Notes: generated by a model from the letters alone, not told the origin. Numbered from the stretch's first letter, positions 7,623 to 16,913 are shown. The stretch is 64,000 bases of DNA from CAYOBW01 sp964402115 (GCA_964402115.1 CAYOBW010000008.1:5489-69488), one strand, 5' to 3'. A program made the numbers and translations.

Positions 7623-10100
7623 CTACAGCGAGCGCACGCGGTAGACCGCGCGCGTCGGAGCAGCGGGATCCCGGTATTGGCGCAGGCCGGCGGCGCCGGC
7701 GGCTTTGAAGCTGCTCTCGTTAGCGCCGGCGCCGGACGGCGCGTTCTCCCACTTGCCGCTGCGCAGGTCGGCACGGCGTTCCACCTGGTAGGCCTGGCTG
7801 GCTTCGGCCTGCCACGTGACGAGCGGCGGGAACACGCTCTGGCCGAGCAGCAGCAGAACAACGGGATCCGGCAGCTGCAGAGCGAGCAGGAAGTTCGCGG
7901 TCACGGCCCCGCCCTCCACGATCGTCACACGGGTGGCGCCGTTGCCCGCCGGATCCACGAAAGCCGTGCGCGCCACGTTGTCGAACCACTCGTCTGCGTA
8001 GGCGCCCACCGTGTCCGTGCCCAGGAACCAACCGCCGGGTGGCAGCGCGGAGAGGGCGAACGTGCCATTCGCGAGCGAAACCGCCGAGTCGTAATAGCGC
8101 CCCCGGCTGTCGAACAGATCGAGCGCTGTCAGGGCGATCGGCGTGCCCTCCGTCGTGCGCACTGTGCCGCTCAGGCCCCCGCCCGTGCCCAGTTCGAAGT
8201 CGATGCCGGTGCGGGTCGCGTTGTCGGCCACGACCACAGCCGTGGCGCCGTCTCCGACCGGATCGTCGGCCGCAAGCACCTGGATATCGCGGTACCACTC
8301 GCCCAGGAAACCGCTGGCGGCGTCCACGCGCGCGTAGTAGGTGCCGGCGGGCAGGGCGCCGATGCGATACACGCCGTTGCTGTCGGTCGTGCTCCGGGCA
8401 AAGAGGCGGTTGCCGGCGTACAGGTTGACGGTTGCGGCAACCAGCAGGACGGCATTCGTCGTGGTCGCCTTGCCGGTGAGCGCGCCTCCCGCCCGGAGCT
8501 GCAGGTTCACGCCGTCGCGACTCTCGCCCAGCGCCACCGTGAGGGCCGTCGCGCCATCCGCAACCGGATTCGTGTACGAGATGACCGGACGGTTATCGAA
8601 CCATTCGTCGGCATACTGCCCCTCCGTGTCGGTGTTCAGGTAGAGGGTGCCGGCCGGCAAGCCCCCGAGGCGGTAGGTGCCGTCGGCGCCCGTACGCGTG
8701 TAGAACCGGCGCCTCCCGGCCCCGTCGTGGAGATCCACGTACACCCCCGCGATGGCGGCGGCGCTGGCATCGGTCACGCGCCCGGCGATCGCAGCGCCCT
8801 GGCGCAGCGCGAAGTCCACGCCCGCCACGGCGAGCCCGTTGGTCACGCTGACGGGGGTCGCCCCGTCGCCAACCGGGTCGCGGGGGTTTAGGATGACGAC
8901 GTCGTCGTACCACTCGTCGAGACAGGCGCCCAAGGTGTCCACCTTCAGCCGGTACGTGCCGTCCGGCAAGCCGCCGACGGTGTAGAAACCGCTCGCGTCG
9001 ATCGCGCCGTAGTCGAAGAAGTTCGTGCCGAGGAAGACATCCACGAACCCCCGGGTCACCGCGACGCCGGATGTCCAGGCCACGCGGCCGGAAAGCGCCG
9101 CACCGGCATTGAGCGTGAAATCCACGCCGGGCACGGCGGCGCCCGCGGGCACGTTGACCGGGCTCGCGCCGTCCAGGGCCGGCTGTTTGGCGTTGACCAT
9201 GAGCTGCTGGTTGTACCAGAGATCCATGTAGGCGCCGAGGGCGTCGGTGCCCAGATAGTAGGCGCCCGCGGGCAGCCCCTTCAGTTCGTACAAACCGTTC
9301 GTGTCGGAGCGGTCGAACTCCAGGCGCGTGCCGGAGGCGTCCAGCAGGTCCACGTAAACCCCGCGCACGGGATCGCCCGTCCCCGTGCGCAGCGTGCCCC
9401 GGATCGCGCCGCCGACGGCCATTTGGATGTCGATGCCGGCCAGCTGGCCGCCGGCCGTGACCGCAAGCGGCGGAACGCCGGCCGCGGTCGGACCCACCGC
9501 GTCGAAGGCGGGGGCCTGGTTGTGCCACCGGTCCAGGTACGCCCCCGCGGAGTCCGTGCGCACGGCGTACGAACCGGCAGGCAGGCCGGTGACAGTGTAG
9601 TAGCCGTCCGCGTCTGTCAGGTCGTACAGGAAGCGGCTGCCATCCGGCTGGTAAACGTCCACATAGACGCCGGGCGCCGCGGCGCCGTTCGCGTCGGTGA
9701 TGCGTCCGGCAAGGGATCCCGCGCGAGCCAGGGCGATGTTGACGCCGGTGACGGTGGCGTCGTAGCCAACCGCCACAGGGGTGGCGTGGGCCGCGAGCGG
9801 CTCGTAGAACGTGTCTGCGGACGCGCCCGGCACGTTGTCGTACCATTCCTCCACGTACTCGCCCAGCGTATCCGTATGCACGTAGAACCCGCCCGCGCCG
9901 AGATTCGCGAACTGGTAATTCCCGTTGTTGTCCGTGGCCGTGTAATCGAAGTAAGCGCCGCCGGCGTCATAGAGATCCATAAAGACGTTTGCCAGGGCTG
10001 TTCCCGTGGCGTCGGTGACCCGCCCGGACAGCGAGCCCGCGAACCCATCGCTCCCCAGCGTCCATACGAGCAGCCATGCGATGCGGCGGAGTGTCTTCAT
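7623..10100 (-). CDS. secreted multi-repeat protein with seven carboxypeptidase-regulatory-like (beta-sandwich) repeats
   Basis: An 825-residue exported protein. The Sec signal peptide is at residues 1-21 (MKTLRRIAWLLVWTLG, cleavage after GFAG). Seven tandem repeats of about 90 residues follow, each of the pattern G-x-LSGRVTDATG, VYVDLYDAxG, TDxNGxYxxxGLPAGxYYxxTDTxGxYxDEWYDN, then a GATPVxVxxGxxxxGVDFxL link. These are CarboxypepD-regulatory / Cna-B-like folds. A C-terminal domain of about 70 residues (QLPDPVVLLLLGQ...) resembles domains following such repeats. The ATG at 10100 precedes the signal peptide; the frame runs upstream to 10433 without coding character. Probably a surface or adhesin-like stalk and the last gene of the sigma-54-type envelope locus. 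Confidence 0.85.
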   Translation of the reverse strand: MKTLRRIAWLLVWTLGSDGFAGSLSGRVTDATGTALANVFMDLYDAGGAYFDYTATDNNGNYQFANLGAGGFYVHTDTLGEYVEEWYDNVPGASADTFYEPLAAHATPVAVGYDATVTGVNIALARAGSLAGRITDANGAAAPGVYVDVYQPDGSRFLYDLTDADGYYTVTGLPAGSYAVRTDSAGAYLDRWHNQAPAFDAVGPTAAGVPPLAVTAGGQLAGIDIQMAVGGAIRGTLRTGTGDPVRGVYVDLLDASGTRLEFDRSDTNGLYELKGLPAGAYYLGTDALGAYMDLWYNQQLMVNAKQPALDGASPVNVPAGAAVPGVDFTLNAGAALSGRVAWTSGVAVTRGFVDVFLGTNFFDYGAIDASGFYTVGGLPDGTYRLKVDTLGACLDEWYDDVVILNPRDPVGDGATPVSVTNGLAVAGVDFALRQGAAIAGRVTDASAAAIAGVYVDLHDGAGRRRFYTRTGADGTYRLGGLPAGTLYLNTDTEGQYADEWFDNRPVISYTNPVADGATALTVALGESRDGVNLQLRAGGALTGKATTTNAVLLVAATVNLYAGNRLFARSTTDSNGVYRIGALPAGTYYARVDAASGFLGEWYRDIQVLAADDPVGDGATAVVVADNATRTGIDFELGTGGGLSGTVRTTEGTPIALTALDLFDSRGRYYDSAVSLANGTFALSALPPGGWFLGTDTVGAYADEWFDNVARTAFVDPAGNGATRVTIVEGGAVTANFLLALQLPDPVVLLLLGQSVFPPLVTWQAEASQAYQVERRADLRSGKWENAPSGAGANESSFKAAGAAGLRQYRDPAAPTRAVYRVRSL

Positions 10101-10186
10101 GTTGCGTTTACCTTCTCCAGGCGGACCGATCGTTTCTCCAGCTTTCGCGTGGCGCACCCCGGCTGGCAGCCACGGGCGCCACCCCG

Positions 10187-11476
10187 TCACCGCAGCGCCG
10201 CGCGCGGCACCAGCAGCTCGAACACCGTGCCTGCGGGCCCCGTGCGCGACAGGCGCAGCTCGCCGCCGAGGTGGCGGCAGAGCTGGTGACTGATGCAGAG
10301 CCCGATACCGCTGCCGCCGGCTTTCGCGCTGTCGCCCGGTTCGAACAGCCGTCCGCGCCGCGCCTCCGGAATACCGTCCCCCTGGTCGGTCACCGTGAAG
10401 CGGGAGCCTGCGGCGTCTTCCCGAAACGCGCACTCGACGACCCCGCCCGCGGGGGAGGCCTCGATGGCGTTGCTCACGAGGTTCTGCAGCGCCAGCAGCA
10501 GCAGGTTGGCGTCCCGGTTGGCCAGGCGCCGGTCCTGCTCGGTCCGCGTCTGCACGCGCACGTGGCGGGGCGCGGCGCCGGGCAAGGTGCGCGCCACGAC
10601 CAGCTCCAGGATCTCCCGGGTCGAGATGTCGTAGGTGATGCCGTATTCCTCCTCCTTGATGACGTCAATCACCTCCTGCACCATCTGCTGAATCCGCGCG
10701 GCGCTGGCGCACGCATCCGGCAACGCGTCGCCGTTCTCCCGCATCGCCAGGTGCAGCCCGGCCAGCGCGTTCTGGAGGCGGTGGAAGAGGTGCGACGACA
10801 AGGCGCCGATGACAGCCGTCTTCGCGTGCAGCGTCAACTGGCGATTGGCCGCAGCCAGGTCGCGGTTCTTCGCCTCGAGTTGCCGCAGGCTGTACAGCAG
10901 AATCGCGACGATCAGCAGCCCGCCGCCGCCGAAGGCGGACAGCGCCTGCCGCAGCAGGTCGCGATCGAGCCGGCGGAACGCGTCCAGCGTGGTGCGCCCG
11001 TCCACGAGGAACTCGGCAAACCCCAGCAGGCGCTGGCTGTCGCGGCCGCGGACGGGCACGACCACGTTCAGCAAGGGCAGCGTCCGGTCGCCCAGCTCGC
11101 CGAACGGATCGGCGTACACGCTGTACAGCCGAACCTCGCCCGTCAGCCGCGAGGTGGTGTGCGGCGCGTGCAGCAGGGCCTGGTCGAGCGTGCCCGCGGT
11201 GAGGTTGTCCGGCAGGGCGCGCACGAAACGCCCCGCCGTGTCGAAGAGGCGCACGCCAATGACGCCGTCCAGGTCCACGACCCCCAGCACGAGGTCGAGC
11301 AGCGTCTGCCCGTTCTGCCGCGCCTCGCGCTGGGCGACGGCGCTGAGAATGGCGGCCTCGCGCTGCGTGACTTCGGCCCGGATCCTCGCGCGTAGCCGCA
11401 GGGTGACAAGCGCCACGCCGCCGCCAAAAATCAACAGGGTCAGCGCAACGATGGTCGCCGTGGTCTTGCGTTTCAT
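10187..11476 (-). CDS. membrane sensor histidine kinase
   Basis: A 429-residue kinase. TM1 spans about 7-26, an extracytoplasmic sensor of about 155 residues follows, and TM2 spans about 182-199. The phosphoacceptor region has SSHLFHRLQNALAGL (H229 or H232). The HATPase domain has an N-box NLVSNAIEAS, G1 DQGDGIP and G2 GGSGIGL. It lies in the same minus-strand run as the NtrC-type regulator at 13963-15381 and is its likely partner, controlling the surface proteins around it (inference from co-location). Confidence 0.88.
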   Translation of the reverse strand: MKRKTTATIVALTLLIFGGGVALVTLRLRARIRAEVTQREAAILSAVAQREARQNGQTLLDLVLGVVDLDGVIGVRLFDTAGRFVRALPDNLTAGTLDQALLHAPHTTSRLTGEVRLYSVYADPFGELGDRTLPLLNVVVPVRGRDSQRLLGFAEFLVDGRTTLDAFRRLDRDLLRQALSAFGGGGLLIVAILLYSLRQLEAKNRDLAAANRQLTLHAKTAVIGALSSHLFHRLQNALAGLHLAMRENGDALPDACASAARIQQMVQEVIDVIKEEEYGITYDISTREILELVVARTLPGAAPRHVRVQTRTEQDRRLANRDANLLLLALQNLVSNAIEASPAGGVVECAFREDAAGSRFTVTDQGDGIPEARRGRLFEPGDSAKAGGSGIGLCISHQLCRHLGGELRLSRTGPAGTVFELLVPRAALR

Positions 11477-11519
11477 GCCGATCGCATCCTCCCGCGCGTC
11501 CCCCGCGCGCCGCCGCCGG

Positions 11520-12746
11520 TCAACGCGCCGTCGTCAACGTGCAGGCGAGTCCGGCGCTGCCCGCGAAATGCTCGTAGGCGTCGAGCGCGCTGTTGGCCGC
11601 ATTGTCTTCCCAGTCGAGTGTCGCAAACGCTTTCCAGCGTTTGCCCAGTTCGCGTTCCAGCCGACCCCCCAGGTCCCACCGCTCGCGGTGCAGCGGCGCG
11701 CTGGCGTCGTCGACAAAATCGGAGGGCCGCGTGTCGTACTGCGTGTCGGCGTAGTCCGCGCCGAGCTCGAGGCGCCACCGGCCCATCCGCCCCACCAGCC
11801 CGAGCGAACCCAGCCAGTAGTCGTAGTTGTAGTACCCGCCGCCGTCATCGTCGCGCGTGCGCCCGGCGAAACGCCACCGCGTCTTCCAGTGGCGGGCGGC
11901 ATCCCAGAACCACGCACCCTGCACGGCGACCTGGTGGCTGGCAACGGCCACCGGCTCCCCGGCGATCGGCTCCCCCACCGCCGTGCGCTTCTCACGATCG
12001 ACGTAGTCGTCCACCCGGTAGCCGTAGCTCAGCGCCCAGGTCAGGCGGGAACGTGCGTCCCCCTTAAGCGTGAAGGAGGCTTCCGCCTGGCGGTAGTCGT
12101 CGCTGGATTGCTCCACGAAGGCGTGCTTGTACGCGCCGCCCAGTTCCGCCGACAGGCCGGGCCGCACGACATGGCTCACGAAGGTGCTTGCGCCCACGTC
12201 ATGCTGCTTCAAGTGCGTGGCATCGATTTCCGCGTCCGAGATGGATGCGTCGAAAAACTGGTCGAAGTAACTGTAGTCGGCGCGCAGCCCGCAGGCGCCC
12301 CGGGCGTCGTCGCGGTACTCCCAGGAGCTCCGGGCCAGCGCGCTGTACTCGTCGTTGTTGCCGGCCAGGTCGAAGTAGTGGCTGTGACTGCCGAAGGCGT
12401 ACAGGCTCGACTGGTGGAACGAGCGGGGCTGCTGGCGCAACGCGAACAGCTCGGCTTCGGTCGAGGAGTACACGCTGTTCTGCGCGGCAAAGGGGCTGTA
12501 GAGGACATTGCGCGCATGCCCCGCACCCTGCCGCACTTCCAGTTCCGCCTGCCATGCCGGAGGTTTCACAAAGGCCACGGGTTCGGCGAGCAGCGCATCG
12601 AGGATAGCCTCCGCGGGGGCGTTCGGATCGTAGCTGCGCTCCGCTGCGCCGGCCACCGTCAACCAGCCGAGCAGGACCGCCAGGAACCGGAAGGCCAACC
12701 GTCGCCCCGCGCGGTCGCCAGGAAGCGCTTTCGTCGCCAGCTTCAT
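11520..12746 (-). CDS. predicted outer-membrane beta-barrel protein
   Basis: A 408-residue protein with an N-terminal signal (MKLATK...RFLAVLLGWLTVAGAA, about 1-34). It then has alternating hydrophobic/polar strands with aromatic belts (SHSHYFDLAGNN, SYGYRVDDYVDRE, YYNYDYWLGSLGLVG, LELGADYADTQYDT), characteristic of an outer-membrane barrel. No named family was recognised. The ATG at 12746 was chosen because it begins the signal peptide, although the frame is open to 12884. It lies between a secreted coiled-coil protein and the sensor kinase in one operon. Confidence 0.7.
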   Translation of the reverse strand: MKLATKALPGDRAGRRLAFRFLAVLLGWLTVAGAAERSYDPNAPAEAILDALLAEPVAFVKPPAWQAELEVRQGAGHARNVLYSPFAAQNSVYSSTEAELFALRQQPRSFHQSSLYAFGSHSHYFDLAGNNDEYSALARSSWEYRDDARGACGLRADYSYFDQFFDASISDAEIDATHLKQHDVGASTFVSHVVRPGLSAELGGAYKHAFVEQSSDDYRQAEASFTLKGDARSRLTWALSYGYRVDDYVDREKRTAVGEPIAGEPVAVASHQVAVQGAWFWDAARHWKTRWRFAGRTRDDDGGGYYNYDYWLGSLGLVGRMGRWRLELGADYADTQYDTRPSDFVDDASAPLHRERWDLGGRLERELGKRWKAFATLDWEDNAANSALDAYEHFAGSAGLACTLTTAR

Positions 12747-12846
12747 CTTGCTGCCCACTCCTTGCTCGACGGACGGTCCCGGAGGCGAAACGAAGGGAAG
12801 GCGGCTCTCCCCTCGGAGGACCGCCTTCCCGTGACACGCCTGACGT

Positions 12847-13644
12847 TTACCTGGACACGCGGTCTTGATCCCGAACCTGGTCACGGAGGTTGTCGCGAAC
12901 CGTGTCGCCCTCTTCCGCGACGCGGTCGGCCGCCTGCTCGCGGTCCTTCAGCCGCGACTCGGACCGCAGCGTGTCCGCGCTCTCCTGCAGGCTCGCCCGC
13001 AGCGTCGCCACCGACTCGTCGCGATCGGTCTGCTCACGGCGGCTCTTCATCTCGTCGCGGGCTTGCACCATCTGCGCCAGGCGCTCTTCGCGATGCTGCG
13101 CGACAAGCTGCTTGCGCTCGGCCGCGCCGTCGGTGTTCTTCAGTTGCTCCTTGAGTTCCTGCGCCGCCAGTTGCCGGGCCTGGCGTTGCTCCTTCTGCTG
13201 GGTGGTCAGGGCCTCGGCATCCGCCTCGCAGAGCTGCCCCTTGTCCCCTCCCAGACCGGCGCCGGCAACGTCCGCGACCTCAGGCCGGTTCTCGACGTGC
13301 CACTCGCGAATGGTCTGCCGCACCGCCTGCATCGCCTCCCGCTGAGCATCCAGGGCCGCGGCGTTGTCTGTCCGCCACTGCTCCACCAAGGCGCAGCGCT
13401 CTGCCTCGGTCGCGCCAGCGTTCGCCTCGAGCACCTTCTTCAGATCGCCCAGAAGCGTCTCGCGCGCCACGCGCACCTCGTCCAGCTTGGCCTGCAGGTC
13501 CGCGGGCAGTTCCGGCTTGCTGACCATGCGCTGTTCCCCGCCGCCGCCCGGACTGCCGCCCTTGCCATCCCCCGGCACCGCCTGAACGGCGCCCGCCAAC
13601 AGACTCACCGAGGCAACTCCCGCCAACCATTTCATCGTCTTCAT
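12847..13644 (-). CDS. exported coiled-coil protein, first gene of the sigma-54-type envelope operon
   Basis: A 265-residue protein with a signal peptide (MKTMKWLAGVASVSLLAGAVQA, 1-22), a short Gly-rich linker, then almost entirely charged, Gln/Glu/Arg/Ala-rich helix (LQAKLDEVRVARETLLGDLKKVL, QKEQRQARQLAAQELKEQLKN, ending in RDxVRDQ repeats). A long coiled coil in the periplasm or cell envelope is likely. There are only two cysteines. No family recognised. The promoter and upstream palindromes at 13771-13910 make it the most direct regulated target of this locus. Confidence 0.72.
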   Translation of the reverse strand: MKTMKWLAGVASVSLLAGAVQAVPGDGKGGSPGGGGEQRMVSKPELPADLQAKLDEVRVARETLLGDLKKVLEANAGATEAERCALVEQWRTDNAAALDAQREAMQAVRQTIREWHVENRPEVADVAGAGLGGDKGQLCEADAEALTTQQKEQRQARQLAAQELKEQLKNTDGAAERKQLVAQHREERLAQMVQARDEMKSRREQTDRDESVATLRASLQESADTLRSESRLKDREQAADRVAEEGDTVRDNLRDQVRDQDRVSR

Positions 13645-13770
13645 TCAGCACCTTCCCTTTCTTCGTTCGGTCTTGCAGACTCCTAGTTTCGTTCTGTTCC
13701 TGCCGCCCTCGTCGCCGTCCGACCCCCGCGCGTTGGTTTCGTCCGACTCCGTATGCGGTTCATATGGTAA

Positions 13771-13785
13771 GCACGCCGCGTGCCA
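13771..13785 (-). promoter_or_regulatory. sigma-54 -24/-12 promoter upstream of the coiled-coil gene
   Basis: The minus strand reads TGGCACGCGGCGTGC, with the -24 element TGGCAC exact and -12 GTGC instead of TTGC (invariant GG and GC kept, correct 5-nt spacing). It lies about 125 nt upstream of the 13644 ATG. Confidence 0.65.
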
Positions 13786-13873
13786 ACTCGCTTTGACACA
13801 TGCATAACAACTTGACAGTGAAAGTGTTATAAAGCATGGACGGATTGTCCGCCCGACAGGACGAAGCCTGATT

Positions 13874-13910
13874 GGGGAATAGTCCCCAGCCGGTTTGGGG
13901 AATAGTCCCC
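13874..13910. promoter_or_regulatory. two identical palindromes, candidate activator (UAS) sites
   Basis: GGGGAATAGTCCCC occurs at 13874-13887 and again at 13897-13910, 23 bp apart (about two helical turns). They lie about 90-125 bp upstream of the sigma-54 motif at 13771-13785, the usual place for enhancer sites of an NtrC-type regulator. The regulator gene ends 52 bp further upstream. Confidence 0.7.
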
Positions 13911-13962
13911 GCAGAGGTGCAGCGCACGAGGGTTTCCCGCGCCCCGCCCGGTCCCCGTGCAT

Positions 13963-15381
13963 CTACGGCCTGGCGAGGCGGTAGCGGATGAAATCCCGGT
14001 TGACGCCGAGCAACCGGGCGGCGGCGGAGACGTTCTGACCGGCTTGTTCCAGGGCCAGCCGGACCAGGCGCATTTCGGCGTCCTCGATCGAGAAACCCTC
14101 AGCGGGAATGCGCCAACCGGCGTTCAGCCAGTCGCTCTCATCCCGTGCGTGAGCCGGTCGGTGCGGCTCCGGCAGCGTGTCCAGGTCCAGCGGTTCGTTC
14201 CCGTACAGCACCAGTTGCCGCTCGAGTTCGTGCTTCAGCTCGCGCACGTTGCCGGGCCATTCATACGCCCGCAGCCGCGCCATGCCCTTCGCGGAGAGCT
14301 GCGCGTCCGGCGTCCGATAGCGCTGCTTCAGCGAGCCGAGCAGATGATTTGCCAATTCAACGAGATCGCCAGCCTGTTCGCGCAAAGGCGGCATGTCGAT
14401 CCGGAGCACGTTCAGCCGATGGTAGAGATCGGGGCGGAACGTCTTCTGCTCGACACACGTCCGCAGGTCGTCCAGGGTCGCCGCGATGAGGCGCACGTCT
14501 ATGTCGATGCGATCGTTGCCGCCAACGCGGCGGATGTGCCCATCCTCGATGGCGGTGAGCAGCTTGGCCTGCGAGGCGAGCGGCAGGCTGGCGATTTCGT
14601 CCAGGAACAGCGTGCCCCCGTCGGCCGCCTCGAACAGCCCGATCCGCGTGCCCCGCGCGTCGGTGAACGCACCGCGTTCGTGACCGAACAGCTCCGACTC
14701 GATCAGACTCTCGGACAGGGTGGCACAGTTCAATTCGACGAACGGCTTCTCCGTCCTCGGCCCGGCGTAGTGCACGTGGCGGGCCAGGGTGGACTTGCCG
14801 GTGCCGGTTTCGCCGGCGATCAGCAGGGGCGGCGGCCGGTCCGGAATGCGCCGATCCGTCGCCAGGATCCGCGCCAACTGCTCTTGTACGCGGACCAGGC
14901 CCTTCCCGAAGAACAGGCTCCGGCTCTCCAGCGCGGCATGGGTGTGCTCGTGTTCCTGGCGGCGCCGGGCTTCCCGCCGCTGTTTGCACCGCTCGAAGAT
15001 CAAAGGCAACTCGAACGGGTCGAACGGCTTGACAAGATAGTCGGCGGCTCCATGGCGCAGCGCTTCCAGCGCCGTGTCCAGGCCGCCCTGGGCCGTCATG
15101 ATCACCACGGGCGTCCCGGCGGGGAAGATCTGTTCCCGGAGGAGGTCAAGGCCATTGCCGTCGGGCAGGTTGACATCCAGGAGCACCTGGTCGAAATCGG
15201 CGCCCGCCACGGCCGCCCGCGCCTCCGCGATGGAGGCGACCGCCTGCACGCGCGCCTCCTCCTGCAGCAGCAGGGCGAAAATGCGTTTACGCAGGGCCAA
15301 TTCGTCCTCGACCACCAGGATGCGCCGCCCCTTCAGGGAAGGACGAGTGAGCGGGCCCGCTTTGCCGTCGTGGTCGGTCAT
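13963..15381 (-). CDS. NtrC-family response regulator (receiver - AAA+ - Fis HTH) with GAFTDA variant
   Basis: A 472-residue regulator. The receiver domain spans about 20-135 with acidic pocket E25/D26, phosphoacceptor D69 (VLLDVNLP) and K118. The sigma-54 AAA+ domain has Walker A GETGTGKS (190-197), Walker B GGTLFLDE and the Fis-type HTH NVSAAARLLGVNRDFIRYRL at the end. The sigma-54 contact loop reads GAFTDA (237-242) instead of GAFTGA. It is the likely partner of the kinase at 10187-11476 and the likely regulator of the two nearby sigma-54 promoters. Confidence 0.92.
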   Translation of the reverse strand: MTDHDGKAGPLTRPSLKGRRILVVEDELALRKRIFALLLQEEARVQAVASIAEARAAVAGADFDQVLLDVNLPDGNGLDLLREQIFPAGTPVVIMTAQGGLDTALEALRHGAADYLVKPFDPFELPLIFERCKQRREARRRQEHEHTHAALESRSLFFGKGLVRVQEQLARILATDRRIPDRPPPLLIAGETGTGKSTLARHVHYAGPRTEKPFVELNCATLSESLIESELFGHERGAFTDARGTRIGLFEAADGGTLFLDEIASLPLASQAKLLTAIEDGHIRRVGGNDRIDIDVRLIAATLDDLRTCVEQKTFRPDLYHRLNVLRIDMPPLREQAGDLVELANHLLGSLKQRYRTPDAQLSAKGMARLRAYEWPGNVRELKHELERQLVLYGNEPLDLDTLPEPHRPAHARDESDWLNAGWRIPAEGFSIEDAEMRLVRLALEQAGQNVSAAARLLGVNRDFIRYRLARP

Positions 15382-15480
15382 CGCGAAATCACCGTGCTGT
15401 CGTGTCTCATGGCGACGGAAACGTAGTGGGCCAACCGGAAGATGTCAACCCCGGCGCAGGCCTGAAAGCAGCGCCTGCGG

Positions 15481-16212
15481 CTACTCGCCGGAGAGCCGGT
15501 GGACCAAGTCGCGGGGATGCTGGCCGCAGCGGTCGGCGATCTCCCGCAGGGTCATCTCGGGGTTGGCTTCCACGCCCTCCCGCGCCAGGGTCTGTCGGAC
15601 CGTATCCAGACTCAGGCGCCTTTCCTGGCAGAACGCGCGCAGCGTCAATTGCCCCATGCCGCCCTGCCCCTGCCGGCGGGGCTCGGCCGCGTCGACAGCC
15701 TGGCTGGCCGCGCCGTGGCCCTCTTGTCCCGCCACGGCCTGCGCCGGCGCGGTTTCATGCCGTCCGCACCCCCCTCTACCCTCGCCACCACCCTGGCGCT
15801 CCGCGCCCCGGCAGCCTTTGAAGCTCTGCCGCCAGTCCAGCAGCAGCGACAGCGGTGGCGTCGTCCACACGGTGCCGGCATACACCAGGCCGCACACCAG
15901 GAGTGCCGCGCCGATTTCGGCCAGGCGGGTGCGCCGTCCCTGTTTTGCGCGGAAGTGGTTGAGCAGCGCGCGCCAGTTCAGAGCGATGTGCGCCACGGAG
16001 GCCGCGAGGAAGAGCACGCTGAACACGATATGGACGGCGATCCACGCCTCACGCCCCTGGCCCAGCGCCTGCCAGGCTGACGCCCGCGCCTCACGGCCGC
16101 CCGGCGTGACGAACAGGATGAACCCGCTGATCGTCATGACGAGGAACGCCAGGGCCATCAGCAGGGACGTGAACGATCGACGATTCCAAGACAACGGCGG
16201 GTTCTCGCCCAT
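15481..16212 (-). CDS. DUF4405-like membrane protein with cytoplasmic tail
   Basis: A 243-residue protein. Hydrophobic segments lie at about 12-34, 55-79 and 98-117. Paired His residues in the second segment (VHIVFSV, AHIALNWRALLNHF) resemble the DUF4405 / cytochrome-b-like fold, and haem binding is possible. After TPPLSLLLDWRQSF there is a Gly/Gln/Arg linker and a soluble helical domain (SLDTVRQTLAREGVEANPEMTLREIADRCGQ). GAGGAGG upstream of the ATG supports the start. It sits 79 nt downstream of the Cys-rich gene in the same sigma-54-type unit; an electron-transfer role is only a guess. Confidence 0.75.
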   Translation of the reverse strand: MGENPPLSWNRRSFTSLLMALAFLVMTISGFILFVTPGGREARASAWQALGQGREAWIAVHIVFSVLFLAASVAHIALNWRALLNHFRAKQGRRTRLAEIGAALLVCGLVYAGTVWTTPPLSLLLDWRQSFKGCRGAERQGGGEGRGGCGRHETAPAQAVAGQEGHGAASQAVDAAEPRRQGQGGMGQLTLRAFCQERRLSLDTVRQTLAREGVEANPEMTLREIADRCGQHPRDLVHRLSGE

Positions 16213-16291
16213 CGCAACCTCCTCTTAAATGCGCTGAGCCATGTACAACCGCTGTACACGGCTCAGCGCGCACCACCGGGGTCAACCGCTC

Positions 16292-16810
16292 TCAGCGCCG
16301 GCTGCAACCGCCTTCGCCACAGCCGGAAGCGCCCTGGGCCTTCTGCTGCGCGCCAGCCCCGCCCTGGCCGCCGCACTTCGCGCAGCCGCTCTGGACCTGG
16401 TTGCGTGCGCGGCTCTGACAGGCGCCGGCGGCGCCCGGCCCGCGGCCCTGCTGCGCGCTTGCCGCGCCGCAGCCACAGCCGCCCGCCTTCCCGCCACCTG
16501 CCGCCTGCGCGCTCGCCGCGCCGCAGCCGCAGCCAGCGCCCTGCCCGCCACCCTGCTGTGCGCTCGCCGCGCCGCACCCGCCGGTCTGTCCGCCACCCGC
16601 CGCCTGTGCGCTCGTGCCGCAGCCGCCCTTGCCCTGTTCGCAGCCAGCCTGCGCCGTGCCGGCCCCGGCGCCCTGACCGCGACCCTGGCCGTAGCCCTGG
16701 CCGCGCCCCTGGCCACGCCCCTGGCCACGCGCCTGCGCCGTTTCAGCCGTCAGAAACACCGCGACCATCGCCACGGTCACGCCAATTGCTCCCACCTGCC
16801 ATGTCTTCAT
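16292..16810 (-). CDS. exported Gly/Cys/Gln-rich repeat protein
   Basis: A 172-residue protein with a signal peptide (MKTWQVGAIGVTVAMVAVFL, cleavage after ETAQA), a GQGRGQGRGQGYGQGRGQG stretch, then repeats built on GGCGCGAASAQ with many cysteines, ending GCGEGGCSRR. GGAGG upstream supports the 16810 start. The open frame runs further upstream to 17020, but that part contains the sigma-54 motif. Dense Cys in an exported protein suggests metal binding or disulfide cross-linking. No family was recognised. Confidence 0.72.
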   Translation of the reverse strand: MKTWQVGAIGVTVAMVAVFLTAETAQARGQGRGQGRGQGYGQGRGQGAGAGTAQAGCEQGKGGCGTSAQAAGGGQTGGCGAASAQQGGGQGAGCGCGAASAQAAGGGKAGGCGCGAASAQQGRGPGAAGACQSRARNQVQSGCAKCGGQGGAGAQQKAQGASGCGEGGCSRR

Positions 16811-16898
16811 TCTGTCGTTCCTCCTGCTGTGATTGACCACCCGGCCATCCTCCCGGACCTCCGCGCTGTCAATCGGATTGATCGTGCCCCCTTGTAAT

Positions 16899-16913
16899 GC
16901 AAGCTGCGTGCCA
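16899..16913 (-). promoter_or_regulatory. sigma-54 -24/-12 promoter upstream of the Cys-rich gene
   Basis: The minus strand reads TGGCACGCAGCTTGC, an exact match to TGGCAC-N5-TTGC, about 90 nt before the 16810 ATG. With the 4978 and 13771 elements this makes three such promoters in 12 kb, all near two sigma-54 activators. Confidence 0.78.
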
